This document shows, piece after piece, positions 39,512 through 49,755 of a stretch of DNA of 64,000 bases. The notes under the pieces are model-generated. The model worked only from the letters and a program-made list of their open reading frames with translations, ran no database searches and had not been told where the DNA came from. Position numbers and translations under genes: made by a program. Numbering within the stretch: the stretch's first letter is position 1; every line of letters begins with the position of its first letter. The stretch is from Cyclina sinensis. Its lineage: Eukaryota > Mollusca > Bivalvia > Venerida > Veneridae. The DNA lies in NCBI GenBank assembly GCA_012932295.1, contig JAAONU010000011.1, positions 45,076,352 to 45,140,351 of the forward strand, given 5' to 3'.

Positions 39512-40436
39512 GTAAAGATATCGCATCATTTTAGTTTAAAACAAACAGACATGTTAGAAATTTACACAACAATTTAGCCAGTGTGTAGTGGTACAAAGGT
39601 GAAAGCATACATTACATATTAACAATAGCCTTTGAACATACTCGATCTTTTTACACAATTAGAAAACGTAATTTACATAAATAATGGATGAGACTCATTT
39701 AAGTGTCACATTAGTGGCACAGGCAAGGGACACATTTCGTCATTTTCCAGGGAACAATAACAATTAAACATTAATGGCTTAACAAACACCCATTATGAAT
39801 TGATTTTAAAATATACAATTCAACAGTATGCTTTTACAAACGCATTCTGTTACCGTATCAAATTTATAAGAAAAACTAGGTCTTCAATTTCCTCATTGCT
39901 GTGGACAGATCTTCATGAATTTATAATATTCATAACCTATGCATAGAATAAAATTTTATCATTTGAGATCTGTAATGGTTCTTTCAATATTCATGCAAGA
40001 CTGTAGTCAGCTAATGAGAAGCGTTAAAATGATTGTCCTACACAATAGATGCCCCGTTCCCAGTTAGGAAACACATAAAACTCTGCCAGCCGAAGCGTGA
40101 AAATATTCATTGAATTTCGCTTTATTTTCTATTCAGACTGATTATCAATTCAGCTCTGCTTACTGCAAAATCAACAAGTCTGTAATGTTCCACTTTGCTT
40201 CTATTTTTTCATGTTTATATCAGTTTAATTACAAACCTGGTCAACAACAGAACTGTTCAAACAATACCAATGGTTATGAATGTTGACTGTAAACCTCATG
40301 CTTCGTGCTTGTATGTATCTGTAAGTGAAAAAACGATTAATTTTTATGATAAATAAAAAAAAAGTTTTGTAGCCCTTTAATAACTCACATTTAAAGAGCT
40401 CCTTAATAGACATATGTCATAGGGTCAGTAAAATTA

Positions 40437-40514
40437 TGTTCTGAGGACTGGACTTAAACCCACAGTCCCCTGCTTCCAAGACAAGCTGTTCCAACTGAGC
40501 CACCCAGGCTGGGG
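40437..40514 (-). mobile_element. tRNA-derived SINE head
   Basis: On the minus strand the sequence reads TGGCTCAGTTGG (A box; + strand 40491..40502) and GGTTTAAGTCC (B box; 40450..40460), with spacing close to that of a tRNA. The anticodon-stem region does not pair well enough for a tRNA gene. It is directly followed on the + strand side by a 51-bp tandem array, so the two may form one composite element. Confidence 0.65.
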
Positions 40515-40521
40515 AAAGTCT

Positions 40522-40695
40522 GTTAGTTACCATATCAATGATGATTGTCCTGAGACACATAAAGCCATAGCATGTTCGTAACCATACCACCAAAGAAGGT
40601 CTTTTGACACATATAGCCATAGTATGTTAGTAACCATATCACTGATGACAGTCTTTGACACACATAGCCATAGTATGTTGTGTAACTGTATTACT
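40522..40695. repeat. ~51-bp tandem array beside a SINE head
   Basis: Units share GACACATATAGCCATAGTATG then TAACCATATCA. GACACA starts occur at 40554, 40606 and 40657, so spacings are 52 and 51 bp, with a partial unit before the first (GTTACCATATCAATGATGA at about 40526). Copies differ by point changes and small indels. Confidence 0.75.
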
Positions 40696-40951
40696 TGATC
40701 ATGGCCTACAGTAGCTCTTACTATTACAATGTAGCTTAAACTACTCTGTAGCTAGTAGCTGTTGCTTTTACCTTTGAGACCAATGCAAGCTATGATCAGC
40801 CTACCCAGAAGTTATGGTCCACCACAATCTACATTTTTACTATGTGGTAAGTTTTTAATTTGTACCCCTATAGATTATGAATGGGTCTCCAAACATAAAG
40901 ACAGACCAGTGTAAATTTACATCATTCTCATGTTGTTTCATTCTCTTTCAG

Positions 40952-41038
40952 CTCCAGGGGCTCATGCAGGGTACAATCCAGATGGATCTCTAGCCTGGGA
41001 GAACCAACATATGCAAATGGGTGCTCATGGCATGTACA
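40952..41038 (+). CDS. Meis: Meis/homothorax, cassette-like exon of the C-terminal tail
   Basis: This 87-bp exon encodes an Ala completed across the junction, then 28 codons and one base of an Arg codon. The peptide includes HAGYNPDGSLAW and MQMGAHGMY. The YNPDG core matches the (Y/S)xPDG segment just after the homeodomain in vertebrate MEIS1/2. The acceptor is ttctctttcag and the donor is a strong GTAAGT. The length is a multiple of three and both flanking introns are phase 1, so skipping it joins exon 36144..36202 to exon 43368..43702 without a frameshift. The C-terminal region of Meis proteins has been linked to transcriptional activation and is alternatively spliced in vertebrates, so the same is plausible here but is not shown by the sequence. 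Confidence 0.95.
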
Positions 41039-43367
41039 GTAAGTTATTTAACCTATTTTCTTTCATGAAAATGAAGAGATTAGTTGAAAGTCAGCTGTTC
41101 TTAAAACAAAACAGAATTTGGAAACTGTATCACCTTCAATATAACACTTGTGAAATTGAATGTAAAATGAATATTTTTTTGTAAGAGAATGTTTTGTCAC
41201 CTTCATTAACAGTGATATTTCAATACAATTTGTGTGATGATTAAAGTAAAAGAAACTGTCACGCAACTGAGTTCAATTGTCCAGGGCAAGAAACACTTTA
41301 GAAAATAACTTTGGCAAAAGAAAAAAAAGGCATGGACCTTTTTTTTGGGGTCATAAACATGTCTGAAACATGTCTGAAAAGGATCCTGTCAGCATTACCT
41401 TTCTCAAAGTCAAAGGAAGGTAATAATTTTCTTAGTTGCCCAAAGGGTCTCATTAGGGTATGGCAGGTCATCTGTCCATCCTTCCATCTATCAGCAATTT
41501 CTTGTGCAGGTATCTCCTATGGTTTTCATCCAGCTGAAATAGAAGGTAATATATAACACCTATATAAAGAATAGGTCTGGATGGCATACTTTTCTTTAAT
41601 GCATTCTGGAGTTATTTGCCCTTGAATATAAAATACCAATACAGAACTATAGGAAATATTGTGCAGTTTCTTCAACAGTTTTCATCCAATTGAAATGAAA
41701 GTTGGTAAACACTATCTACATGCAGGTGTGAATGAAATAAGTCTTGTGAGTGTCGACCCATGTGTTCCAGTGTTATCTGCCCTTTGATATTCGTAGTCTA
41801 TTATTATATAATACTTTATACAATGTTGTGCAGTAAACTACTGCTGCAATTTTCAACCAGTTTATACGTAATGTAGTAGACATAATTCTTTTAAGAAGTA
41901 GGTGTGCATGACACATTTCTTTGGAGGGTTAACCTAGGTGTTCTGAAATTATCTGCCCTTTGCTGTAGAATTTTAGACTTACTAAGCTAATCATTTCTTT
42001 TAAACCATCTCCAGTTACCAAGTATACCCTTTACACATATACAGCTTTGCCTTGTGGCACTCTTGTTTTATCACAGTCTTAGAGATTATATTTTTTTCAC
42101 AATGAATACCAAACGAGAATGACACAAAAAAGTTGTTTATGGTCACACAGTACATTACTCAACACAAAATTTATGTAAAAATAAAACTCAAGTGTACAAC
42201 ACATGACAGGCATAACTTGTCAACAAATACAAATCATCATATATCATACTTTCAAAAATATATTACCAATTTAGCGAAGAAAAAAATATTTAAATTATGA
42301 TTTCATCGACAACAATGAATAAACCACCCTGAATTCACCGATTTTGACCCTATTAACCCATGATATAAGCTACCCTATTCTTTTCGGCTTCACTAATCAT
42401 AAACACTACCAAGAGCAGTGTGTGCGGTTAATGGGACCATGCATAAAATGGAGAGTGGGAGAGATCGCTTGATTACCAGTAATACACACTCAACATCACA
42501 CAAACTTCTATGATGTATGGCTAAAACTTTCATCCCATATCTTCATAAATCACACACAAATTTTGGAAATGTGCTTAATTGTATTGAAATTTATGAAGAA
42601 TTATTAACACCTGGGAGGCCAACAAGACAAAAAATAATTGCTTTCTTCAATAAAAAAAAGAAAGTGATCTGGTTCTTATTGTAGAAAAATTTGTGTTTAA
42701 TTTCAACTCGGTGTCAAGAAAACTCAGTGCAAGCCATGACTTAGAAACAAAATATAAAATCGTTGTTAAAGGATCATACTTCATATGCATTAAGTCTGAT
42801 ATATACTCAAAAATTTACAAACGTACGACATTTAAGAAAGAAAAAAGACGCTGAAAGAAAAAAATTAAATAAGACTGTTTAAGTGAAAAGGTGAAACACT
42901 AAAGCAGTAATAAGATTCTAAAAGGCAGATAATTCCTCATGCAATTACTGCACATTCTGTAACAAATGCAGATGAGAGGTACCACTACACATAATTCACA
43001 CTTCAGAATGCAATTACTGTTTTCTTTTAGTTTTTTAATAAGTTTCGTCATGAGTTATTGCTTTTCTACAGATTTTGTTTTGTTTACTTATGTTGTAATG
43101 TACATCCATCTCATGCAAGACAAAGTCTTCAAACAAATACCTTTTCTTGAATTCACCAGTACTAGAAATATTTGATTCCTTCTTATGGTGGAAAAGTTTT
43201 TTTCCCATCTTGCATGTTATATAGGATAAATGTGCCAATTCTTTTAAAAACAAGGTGAAACAGAAAAAGGATAATGCCTTTAAGTTTCATCCAATAAGAG
43301 TTCAGCAATTGTCACTCAAGTAAGTTTTTTCTAACAAATAAACTAACTAATAAACTCTCAATTTCAG
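41039..43367 (+). other. 2.3-kb phase-1 intron of Meis
   Basis: The intron starts with GTAAGT and ends ctctcaatttcag, preceded by a branch-like aactaactaataaac. It contains a degenerate dispersed repeat at 41380..41965. The part at 42300..42540 has fewer A/T runs and some homeobox-type sites (CTTGATTACCAGTAATAC), so it could be regulatory. The rest is AT-rich with no coding signal. If the first donor were not used, the Meis frame would continue 48 codons into this intron to a stop at 41182..41184. Confidence 0.9.
41380..41965 (+). repeat. Degenerate dispersed repeat with three ~160-bp internal units
   Basis: GTGCAG at 41504, 41661 and 41828 each begins a unit that contains a TTTTCA(T/A)CCA(G/A) motif, an aGTGTG/AGGTGTGcATGA-like stretch, and ends in (G/A)TTAT(T/C)TGCCCTTTG. 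The units are highly diverged. A preceding segment with AGTCAAAGGAAGGTAAT and TGTCCATCCTTCCATC looks like the element's leading end. This style of repeat is familiar from bivalve genomes, but the family name is unknown to me. Confidence 0.55.
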
Positions 43368-43702
43368 GGGTACCAGGAATGCCTGGAAGTGAGATGTATG
43401 ACCCAATGAAAGCCGGGTATCCTCACATGGATGGTTCCCAGCGTTACGACATGCTAGGAATGCACGGTGCAGACATGTACGGAGCTCCACCTGTCAGCAG
43501 TTCATACTCACAAATGTCACAGCTACGCGGACACGGCACAAATTCTATGCTCATACCGGGTCACCCTCATCACATGATGATGGGTGCCCATGGAGCTCAT
43601 GCCATGAGCCCACATGGAATGTCCATGGGCTCCACACAAAGCCCACCTCTTCACAGTAGCATGGACTCCATGGGACACATACAAGATATTCACGCGGGTT
43701 AG
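43368..43702 (+). CDS. Meis: Meis/homothorax, terminal coding exon with stop codon
   Basis: This last coding exon starts after a branch-point-like aactaactaa and ctctcaatttcag. It completes an Arg codon, then encodes 110 residues and a TAG stop at 43700..43702. The tail is rich in Met, His, Gly and Ser. Two stretches resemble the long MEIS1/MEIS2 C-terminus: an LRGHG segment followed by IPGHPHHMMM, and the terminal IQDIHAG, which resembles the vertebrate MDIHAQ end. MLGMHGADMYG also resembles the MLGM..RDM segment of MEIS. No nuclear export signal or other domain is evident. An ATG inside the exon (43379) is an internal Met and not a start, because the frame is open back to the splice site and joins the upstream exons. 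Confidence 0.96.
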
Positions 43703-44438
43703 CCAAAAATTTGTGTTACTTAGGTTGGATTTGCTTTTTGATTTAAAAAAATACATTCGTGATGAAGTGAACATTATGTGGTGTTGTGAACAGGGTGAAA
43801 CTTTTGTATTAATCTTTAAAACAAGTATTATTTTACGAGGGAAAACAGATTTTCATCTGTGAACAAAGGAACATGACAGTGCAGGATGGAACTTGGTGGA
43901 TGGAGCTTACGCTTTTTCTGCACAAATATACATTCATCATAATACGGGTGAATATTTATCTTATTCTGAGTAGGAGACAATGAAGTGAAATTAATGGAGG
44001 TTGACAGCAAGCAATATAACAGACAAACCATAAACCTGAGGTACTGCTGATATATACACAGGGTTTGTAGATTTCTTGTCCTTAGAATCTGCAAAAGATA
44101 AAAATGTACAGTGGGGAAACTTCAGGGAATTAAATTCCCCTGAGTCTGATTTTAAATGAAAAAGTTGTAATGTTTTTACCTAGAATGCTAAGCATTTGGG
44201 TGTCAAAGGTCATACAGCAGCATGTTCAGCTTCGGTACTTTGGTGCAGGACGGTGCAACCAAGAGGCAGTAATGGCAAGGTACTGTGACATGACACTTGC
44301 CTGCTTCTCAAGATTGTGGTTGTTCCACTGAGAACTAGTCATTACAGATTGCTGGATGCTGACTGACTCTACATTCAATGTTCTGCTAGAAAAAAAAAGA
44401 ATTTCTTTGTTGTACTGTTTCTTGCTGTTGAGTTATAG

Positions 44439-44484
44439 CCCTTTGTTACACATTATTCGGCAGAATAATGTTCCCTTTGTTACA
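44439..44484 (+). other. Stem-loop flanked by 12-bp direct repeats in the 3' UTR
   Basis: CATTATTCGGCAGAATAATG (44451..44470) is a perfect 8-bp stem with a GGCA loop. It is bracketed by exact copies of CCCTTTGTTACA at 44439..44450 and 44473..44484. In the Meis mRNA it would be a small RNA hairpin; alternatively it is the scar of a small insertion with a target duplication. Confidence 0.6.
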
Positions 44485-45597
44485 TGATGTTTTACTTACA
44501 GTATTGACTAGTCTGATCTATATACAGTTGATTTTGGTTTGATACTACTTATGTGTGCTTTTTTTAGAATTCTGGGCTTCTATATAATGTGCTGTTATCT
44601 TTTTGTTTTCTTTTTGTTTCTTTTTATACACTAGAAATTTACATGTGCCAATGTGCTATCATCTTTTTAGTGATAGTTTTCATTTAAAAAAAAAAAAGGA
44701 AAAAATATTTCATAGATAGGGGCATAAAAAAGGGAATACTTTCTGCATCTCATAGCAATTTTTAAAACAGACTGATTTAGACCTTTTAGATTTTTGGGAA
44801 TATAAGTACTTTAGCAACAGTCTGTTGTAAAAATGATCTAAGAAAAAATGTGCAACAACAGTAAAGTGTATTTCTTAAACTTCTAACTTTCTGTAAGGGC
44901 AAATGTCTATCTGTTATAGGACATGTTTTGTTCATTTCTTGTTAGTTTTTATATATATCTTGGAAAAATTATGCTGAAAAACAGACGGTTACCTCATTTT
45001 TTCATACATTTATTTTGTCAGATTGCTAATATAAAAGGTGAAAGTATGTGTTAATTACCTTATTTTGTGTTAAAGGATGGCTCAAGCTAAGTGCTAGATT
45101 TTATCCCATTGGAAAGTATTAACAAAATATTTTCTGGAGTCAAATGTACTTAAATAATCAAAGGACTCAAAGTTAAAAAAAACAAAGTTAAAAAAAATTC
45201 TTTAAAAATACTTGATTTCCTCATGTTTTAAGTAAGTGTAAGAAAATTTTATTATGGTTTGAAACATTTTTTCATCGACATTTTTCTGCAGAATTAAAAG
45301 GCCAGTTCCATTCTTTTTTAGGGAAAAATCTAGAATTCAGCTTGCTGGGTAGTTTGTCCATGACATACCTTTAATCTTGATGTTGAGGCTTACTTAGCAT
45401 TCCATCATTTTATTCTTAAAACTCATTTTAACATTTAAACACACAGTAATGAAGCAATAACAATTACAGAAATATATTTTTTAATGAAAAAAATTTTTTT
45501 TTTCAAGAGCAATAAATTCCTTTTATGAAATACTGTTATATTTTAACAAATTTCTTTTAAGACAAAAAATCTGCAGCATATGAAATCGGAAAAGTGA

Positions 45598-45603
45598 AAT
45601 AAA
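45598..45603 (+). terminator. Candidate poly(A) signal
   Basis: AATAAA lies 1.9 kb after the stop, followed within about 30 bases by T-rich sequence. It is one of several candidates (also 45511, 47318 and 47348), and usage cannot be judged from sequence. Confidence 0.25.
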
Positions 45604-48600
45604 CCTTCTATGCTTTTTAAAAAGGTCGTCTTTACTGCAAAGCACTTTTTTTATTCTGACGTATCTGACAGCATTGCTTTCCTTTAAATTCAACCAACAA
45701 TTATGAAAGGAAAAATGAATATTTAGGAAAAGTTTAGTGACAGGCCTGAAAATATTTTTTCAAGATTGCTGAACTGAATTTATGCACACAGATCTAATTT
45801 CAACCAAACTGTTTGCAGTTTCCCTAAAGAAATATCAGGCCTGATTGCCTAAAGCCTACTACTTTCTATAAAAGCAATTTTGGCAAACTCAAAGTATTAA
45901 CCGAATCATAGAGGAAAATATTGTACCTACTGTTTTTACAGGAAATCACTGGCTAAGTAAGACAACCGAAATATGTCACAAAATTATTTTTAACTTTAAA
46001 ACAAAATATAGCTCAGGGAAGTCCAGATCATGACATGAAAGCGAAAAAATACAAGAGGCAGATAGGACATTCTCAAATTCACTGCCTCGAAATGCAGTTC
46101 TTTTTTTTCAACTGAAAATTTTACGTATACACACAGTACAAAAACTGTAGAACTGCCTTTTTGATAAAACGTTAGAAATGTATTTTTTCTCTCAAGATCT
46201 TCAACCCCTTTCTTTTTTTATGTGGCCAGCAAGATTTTATCCAGCCAGTCATTTTCTAGAAGCATACATGGGGCATGTATAAATTTGGTGCAAACTGCAA
46301 CATTACTATTCCATTTAAATCTTAGATTTACCTCTGTAGGCTGTAGAAGATTAGAAACAATAGAGGAAACCTATGTGCTGTTGTACAAAGTGTATTTAGT
46401 GGAAACAACACTTAAAACGGAGGATTAGTTTTGTATAAAAGTGTTGAATTCTTGTGTTTTAACAATGCATTGAAGGTCATGGTCACCAATATGATAATCA
46501 TAATGGGTACAATTCAAGATATTGTAAATACTAAGCGTTAGATAGGAATTTGTACCCGTTATGTTTATCTTATTGTAATTACATGGAAAACTTGAAGGAG
46601 ACATACAAGTGATGTACATAGATATGATAAATAGCTGGAAAATTTGGAATCCCCTTCAAGTTTTCTGCATGTCTGGTGCATGTATTCTTCATGTATATAT
46701 GTTTTGTTATTTAGAAAGATCTGAAAATTTAGGTACTATGCTGCCAATATGTATGAATGCACATGTCGGCGTGGTTGATTTATCTACTGTTGTTAAATGT
46801 CCCATCTGAAACTACAAATTGTTGCATTAACAGTATTGCATTGTATTTTGTTTTTTTACATTTTTTGTTTGTTTCTTTACTGCCTGTTTCATTAAATCTG
46901 TAATGAGGAATGAAGCAGGGTGAATTTCTGCTGCTGCTCTTGTTTCTATAATCTGTATACAAATTTGAATAATGGAATGTTTATGACAAATAGTGCACAG
47001 CTCTGCAATTTTGTCAATACATAACCTCTAAGTTGAATAGCAGTTTAGTAAAATGCCTTTTAAATTGTATCAATGTTAGTATATTTATTTCAAAACTAAA
47101 AATCTCTTTTTCATTTGGAAAAAAAATGCTTTAACTATTAATGTCTATCAACTGGCTTAAATATACTCATCTTACAAAAAAATAATGCTGAATTGAAGGA
47201 AATTCAAAAATCAAATCTTTTTGTCACAAAGGCATTTCTTTATAATTGAAGCTGCAAATTGATATTAAGCCATTGTTGGAAATGACCACAAAACTATCTT
47301 ATAACATTAACCTACAGAATAAATTTACAAAATCACTTAAATGTATAAATAAATGATTTTGAGAGGAGCAAATGTCAGGGTAAAATGATTTCTCAGCAGA
47401 ACTGTCTTACATTATGTTAATTCATAGTCACAGATAAACCATTCTGGCATAGTTTGCTTACAATAACATTTCAGCATTATAATATATATAAGTAAATTTA
47501 TGTTAAGTATTATCTTGACATCCTTCCATCAAATTCCATGCATAAATTACACAGCATAGATATAAAATGTCTGAATTTATAATCACCATGGCACAAAAGG
47601 TCATAAAAATATTCAAAGCTTGTGTTATTCTAGCTAGGAAAACTCATTAACATTTCTATAGCAAACACAAAACACATCTTGCGGGAAAGAAAACTTTCAA
47701 AATATTCAGACTGGTATACATTCTCCTTTAAAACTGACTGCATGATAATTCAGCTTATTCAGGTGTCAAAATCATTTTCATGGCCATGAAAGAGAACAAT
47801 GTCTAATATATTCTGACAAACACCTTTATCTCTAGATATCGTATCACTTTAATGAAAACTCAAACAGTAAGCAGACAGCTACCATAGTTTCATTACAAGT
47901 ACTTTTCATCAATCAGCAATTTTTCCACCCTATTCTTTCTAACACATAGTGGTTTATCACGCCAATTTTAAATTTAAAATGCTGGAAAACAGATATAATC
48001 AGAACGTAATGATTCCTTGGAGATTTAAAACAGTACATTCATTTTAGAAAAGGATATATAGCTGTATCATGGTAGGCAGACTAAGGAAATACAAAATGTT
48101 ACACTGTTCCCAGTTCTAACTGTTTAATAACAAGACATCTGTGACATACATCTCTTTAATATGGTAACATAATTCTAATTTCATTCAATTAAGGCAGGTG
48201 TCACGCTCGGTTTGAACAGCCTGGCTGACAAAGCAACAGTTGGTATTTTAAATAGACAATCTAGATGTATAAAAAAAATGTCTCAATATGCAATTTTAAG
48301 TTTTAAACTTCAAAACCACTTACTTTAGTAGTTTTACAACAACCAGACTTTAAAGAGATTTTAATTGAAAGCTACAAAGTTACAAAAATATTCCACTTTT
48401 TAGTCTGCTAAGTAACTTTAAACATGGAACTATTTCTTTACAGTGGAGTTATAATACCATGTCTGTGCTGTAATACTTGAATCTGCAGAATATAGTTCTA
48501 CCATCCAGGAATTTCAATCTACATAAGCAGAATTAGAAAAGCACTGTCTATATAAATTCACAATAATTTTCCATATAATCACCCTTTTTATTTGCTTTAC

Positions 48601-49541
48601 TGCTGTTTGATACATATCAACATGTTTTATTTTTTTTTGTCAACACAGATCAGTATTATTTGTAATTCACCTAATTCACCCATATAAGTTGTTGTTGAAT
48701 GTTCCGAGGTGCAATTGTTGCAAACATGGCAGGATCCCTGCATAGAGGTCAAAAGGATTGCTTTAATATTTTTCTTGACTCTGTAACAAAGATTTTAAAT
48801 AGCTGGACCTTTAAGCACCTCTATCAGGACAAGTTTTAATATTTTCTGAAATGGTATTGAGTGCTGTTGGTTATTTAATACATCTGAACACAATTCAAAC
48901 CAAAGAACACTGAAATTTCTGCTATCGAAATCCTAAACATAACAGTATTTAAAAGCTAGTTCTCTCAAGAAGTCAATAAATCTTTACACATTTAAAAGAA
49001 GAAATGGAGAACATCCTTAATGATATATTAAATGTGATATGTAACATGTAACTTCTGTCATTACCAGCTGAGACAAATAGCAACATCTGAATACTGACAT
49101 TTTATTTCACACTGGACACATTATAAAGGGAGATAATAGGATTCAAGACAGCTTGATTTATCATCATTTTCACAATACTGTACGCACCCTCATTATAATG
49201 CACCACAGTTATGGATGTGTAAATAAAACAAAAGCAATACTGAATTAATTAAAAGAATGATCTGGTTTTACTCTATAAACTGGGCATTTGCTGTATAATT
49301 ATTATTACCTAACTAGTAGACAGTCCCAAAAAGAATGCTCAGTATTTTTTATGGAATAATTTTCCAAATAATTGTGTATGAAAAAAAAAGGCCTAACTTG
49401 GCCAAATTTATTTGGCCATAGAGTTAATTCACCAAAACTGAAATTTGAGCTTTTAATAGGAGACCATCAAGGGACACATCAACAAAGTGTCACAGCCTGA
49501 AAATATAACGAGACAGAAGAAAATAACAATGGTATAAATGT

Positions 49542-49755
49542 TTAACCCTGAACATGCTGAATTTCTGTAATGGATTAGCCCAGCTTTGAATTTGGAACAG
49601 TCCATTAAAAGTTTAAGGGATTTCAATATCAAAATACAAAAATGGAGCTACCAACAGTATAGAGCCTGGTCAGACTGCACGGATGTGCAGGCTGGCCTGG
49701 CTCTATACTGGTGGCAAAGGCTAATCACTTTCGGTTCCAGCAGGTTAAGAGTTAA
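49542..49755 (+). mobile_element. TTAA-flanked hairpin MITE, copy 2
   Basis: This has the same structure, orientation and length as the copy at 2116: TTAA at 49542..49545, a 206-bp body with inverted ends (left CCCTGAACATGCTGAA), a central stem built from CAGTATAGAGCC and its complement, and TTAA at 49752..49755. The two copies differ at about ten sites over 206 bp (near 95% identity by hand count), so both are fairly young insertions. Confidence 0.8.

Larger units (their letters stand above)
36203..40951 (+). other. 4.7-kb phase-1 intron of Meis
   Basis: The donor is GTAATA and the acceptor is ttctctttcag. Contents listed separately are a 46-bp duplication just after the donor, a dispersed repeat at 37692, short tandem repeats at 38466 and 39430, and a tRNA-derived element with a 51-bp array at 40437. 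The remaining segments (36,350..37,690, 37,890..38,460 and 39,520..40,430) hold AT-rich sequence with T runs and no coding signal. Confidence 0.9.
43703..47353 (+). other. Putative 3' UTR of Meis, end uncertain
   Basis: No further coding exon follows the TAG stop. The + strand is T-rich between about 44380 and 47100, as many long animal 3' UTRs are. Candidate AATAAA signals are at 45511..45516, 45598..45603, 47318..47323 and 47348..47353. I cannot tell which is used. A 20-nt stem-loop flanked by direct repeats lies at 44439..44484. Short open frames here (for example 46222..46428 and 46609..46809) lack protein character. Confidence 0.45.

Noticed and set aside
40417..40620. 67-codon minus-strand frame
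   Set aside because: It is the translation of the tRNA-derived SINE head and the adjacent array; pol III boxes explain the sequence better.
41311..41556. 81-codon frame in the third Meis intron
   Set aside because: It lies in a degenerate dispersed repeat and reads out of context with the flanking exons.
43379..43702. The terminal exon as a separate 107-residue gene starting at ATG 43379
   Set aside because: The frame is open back to the splice acceptor and continues the Meis frame through matching phases.
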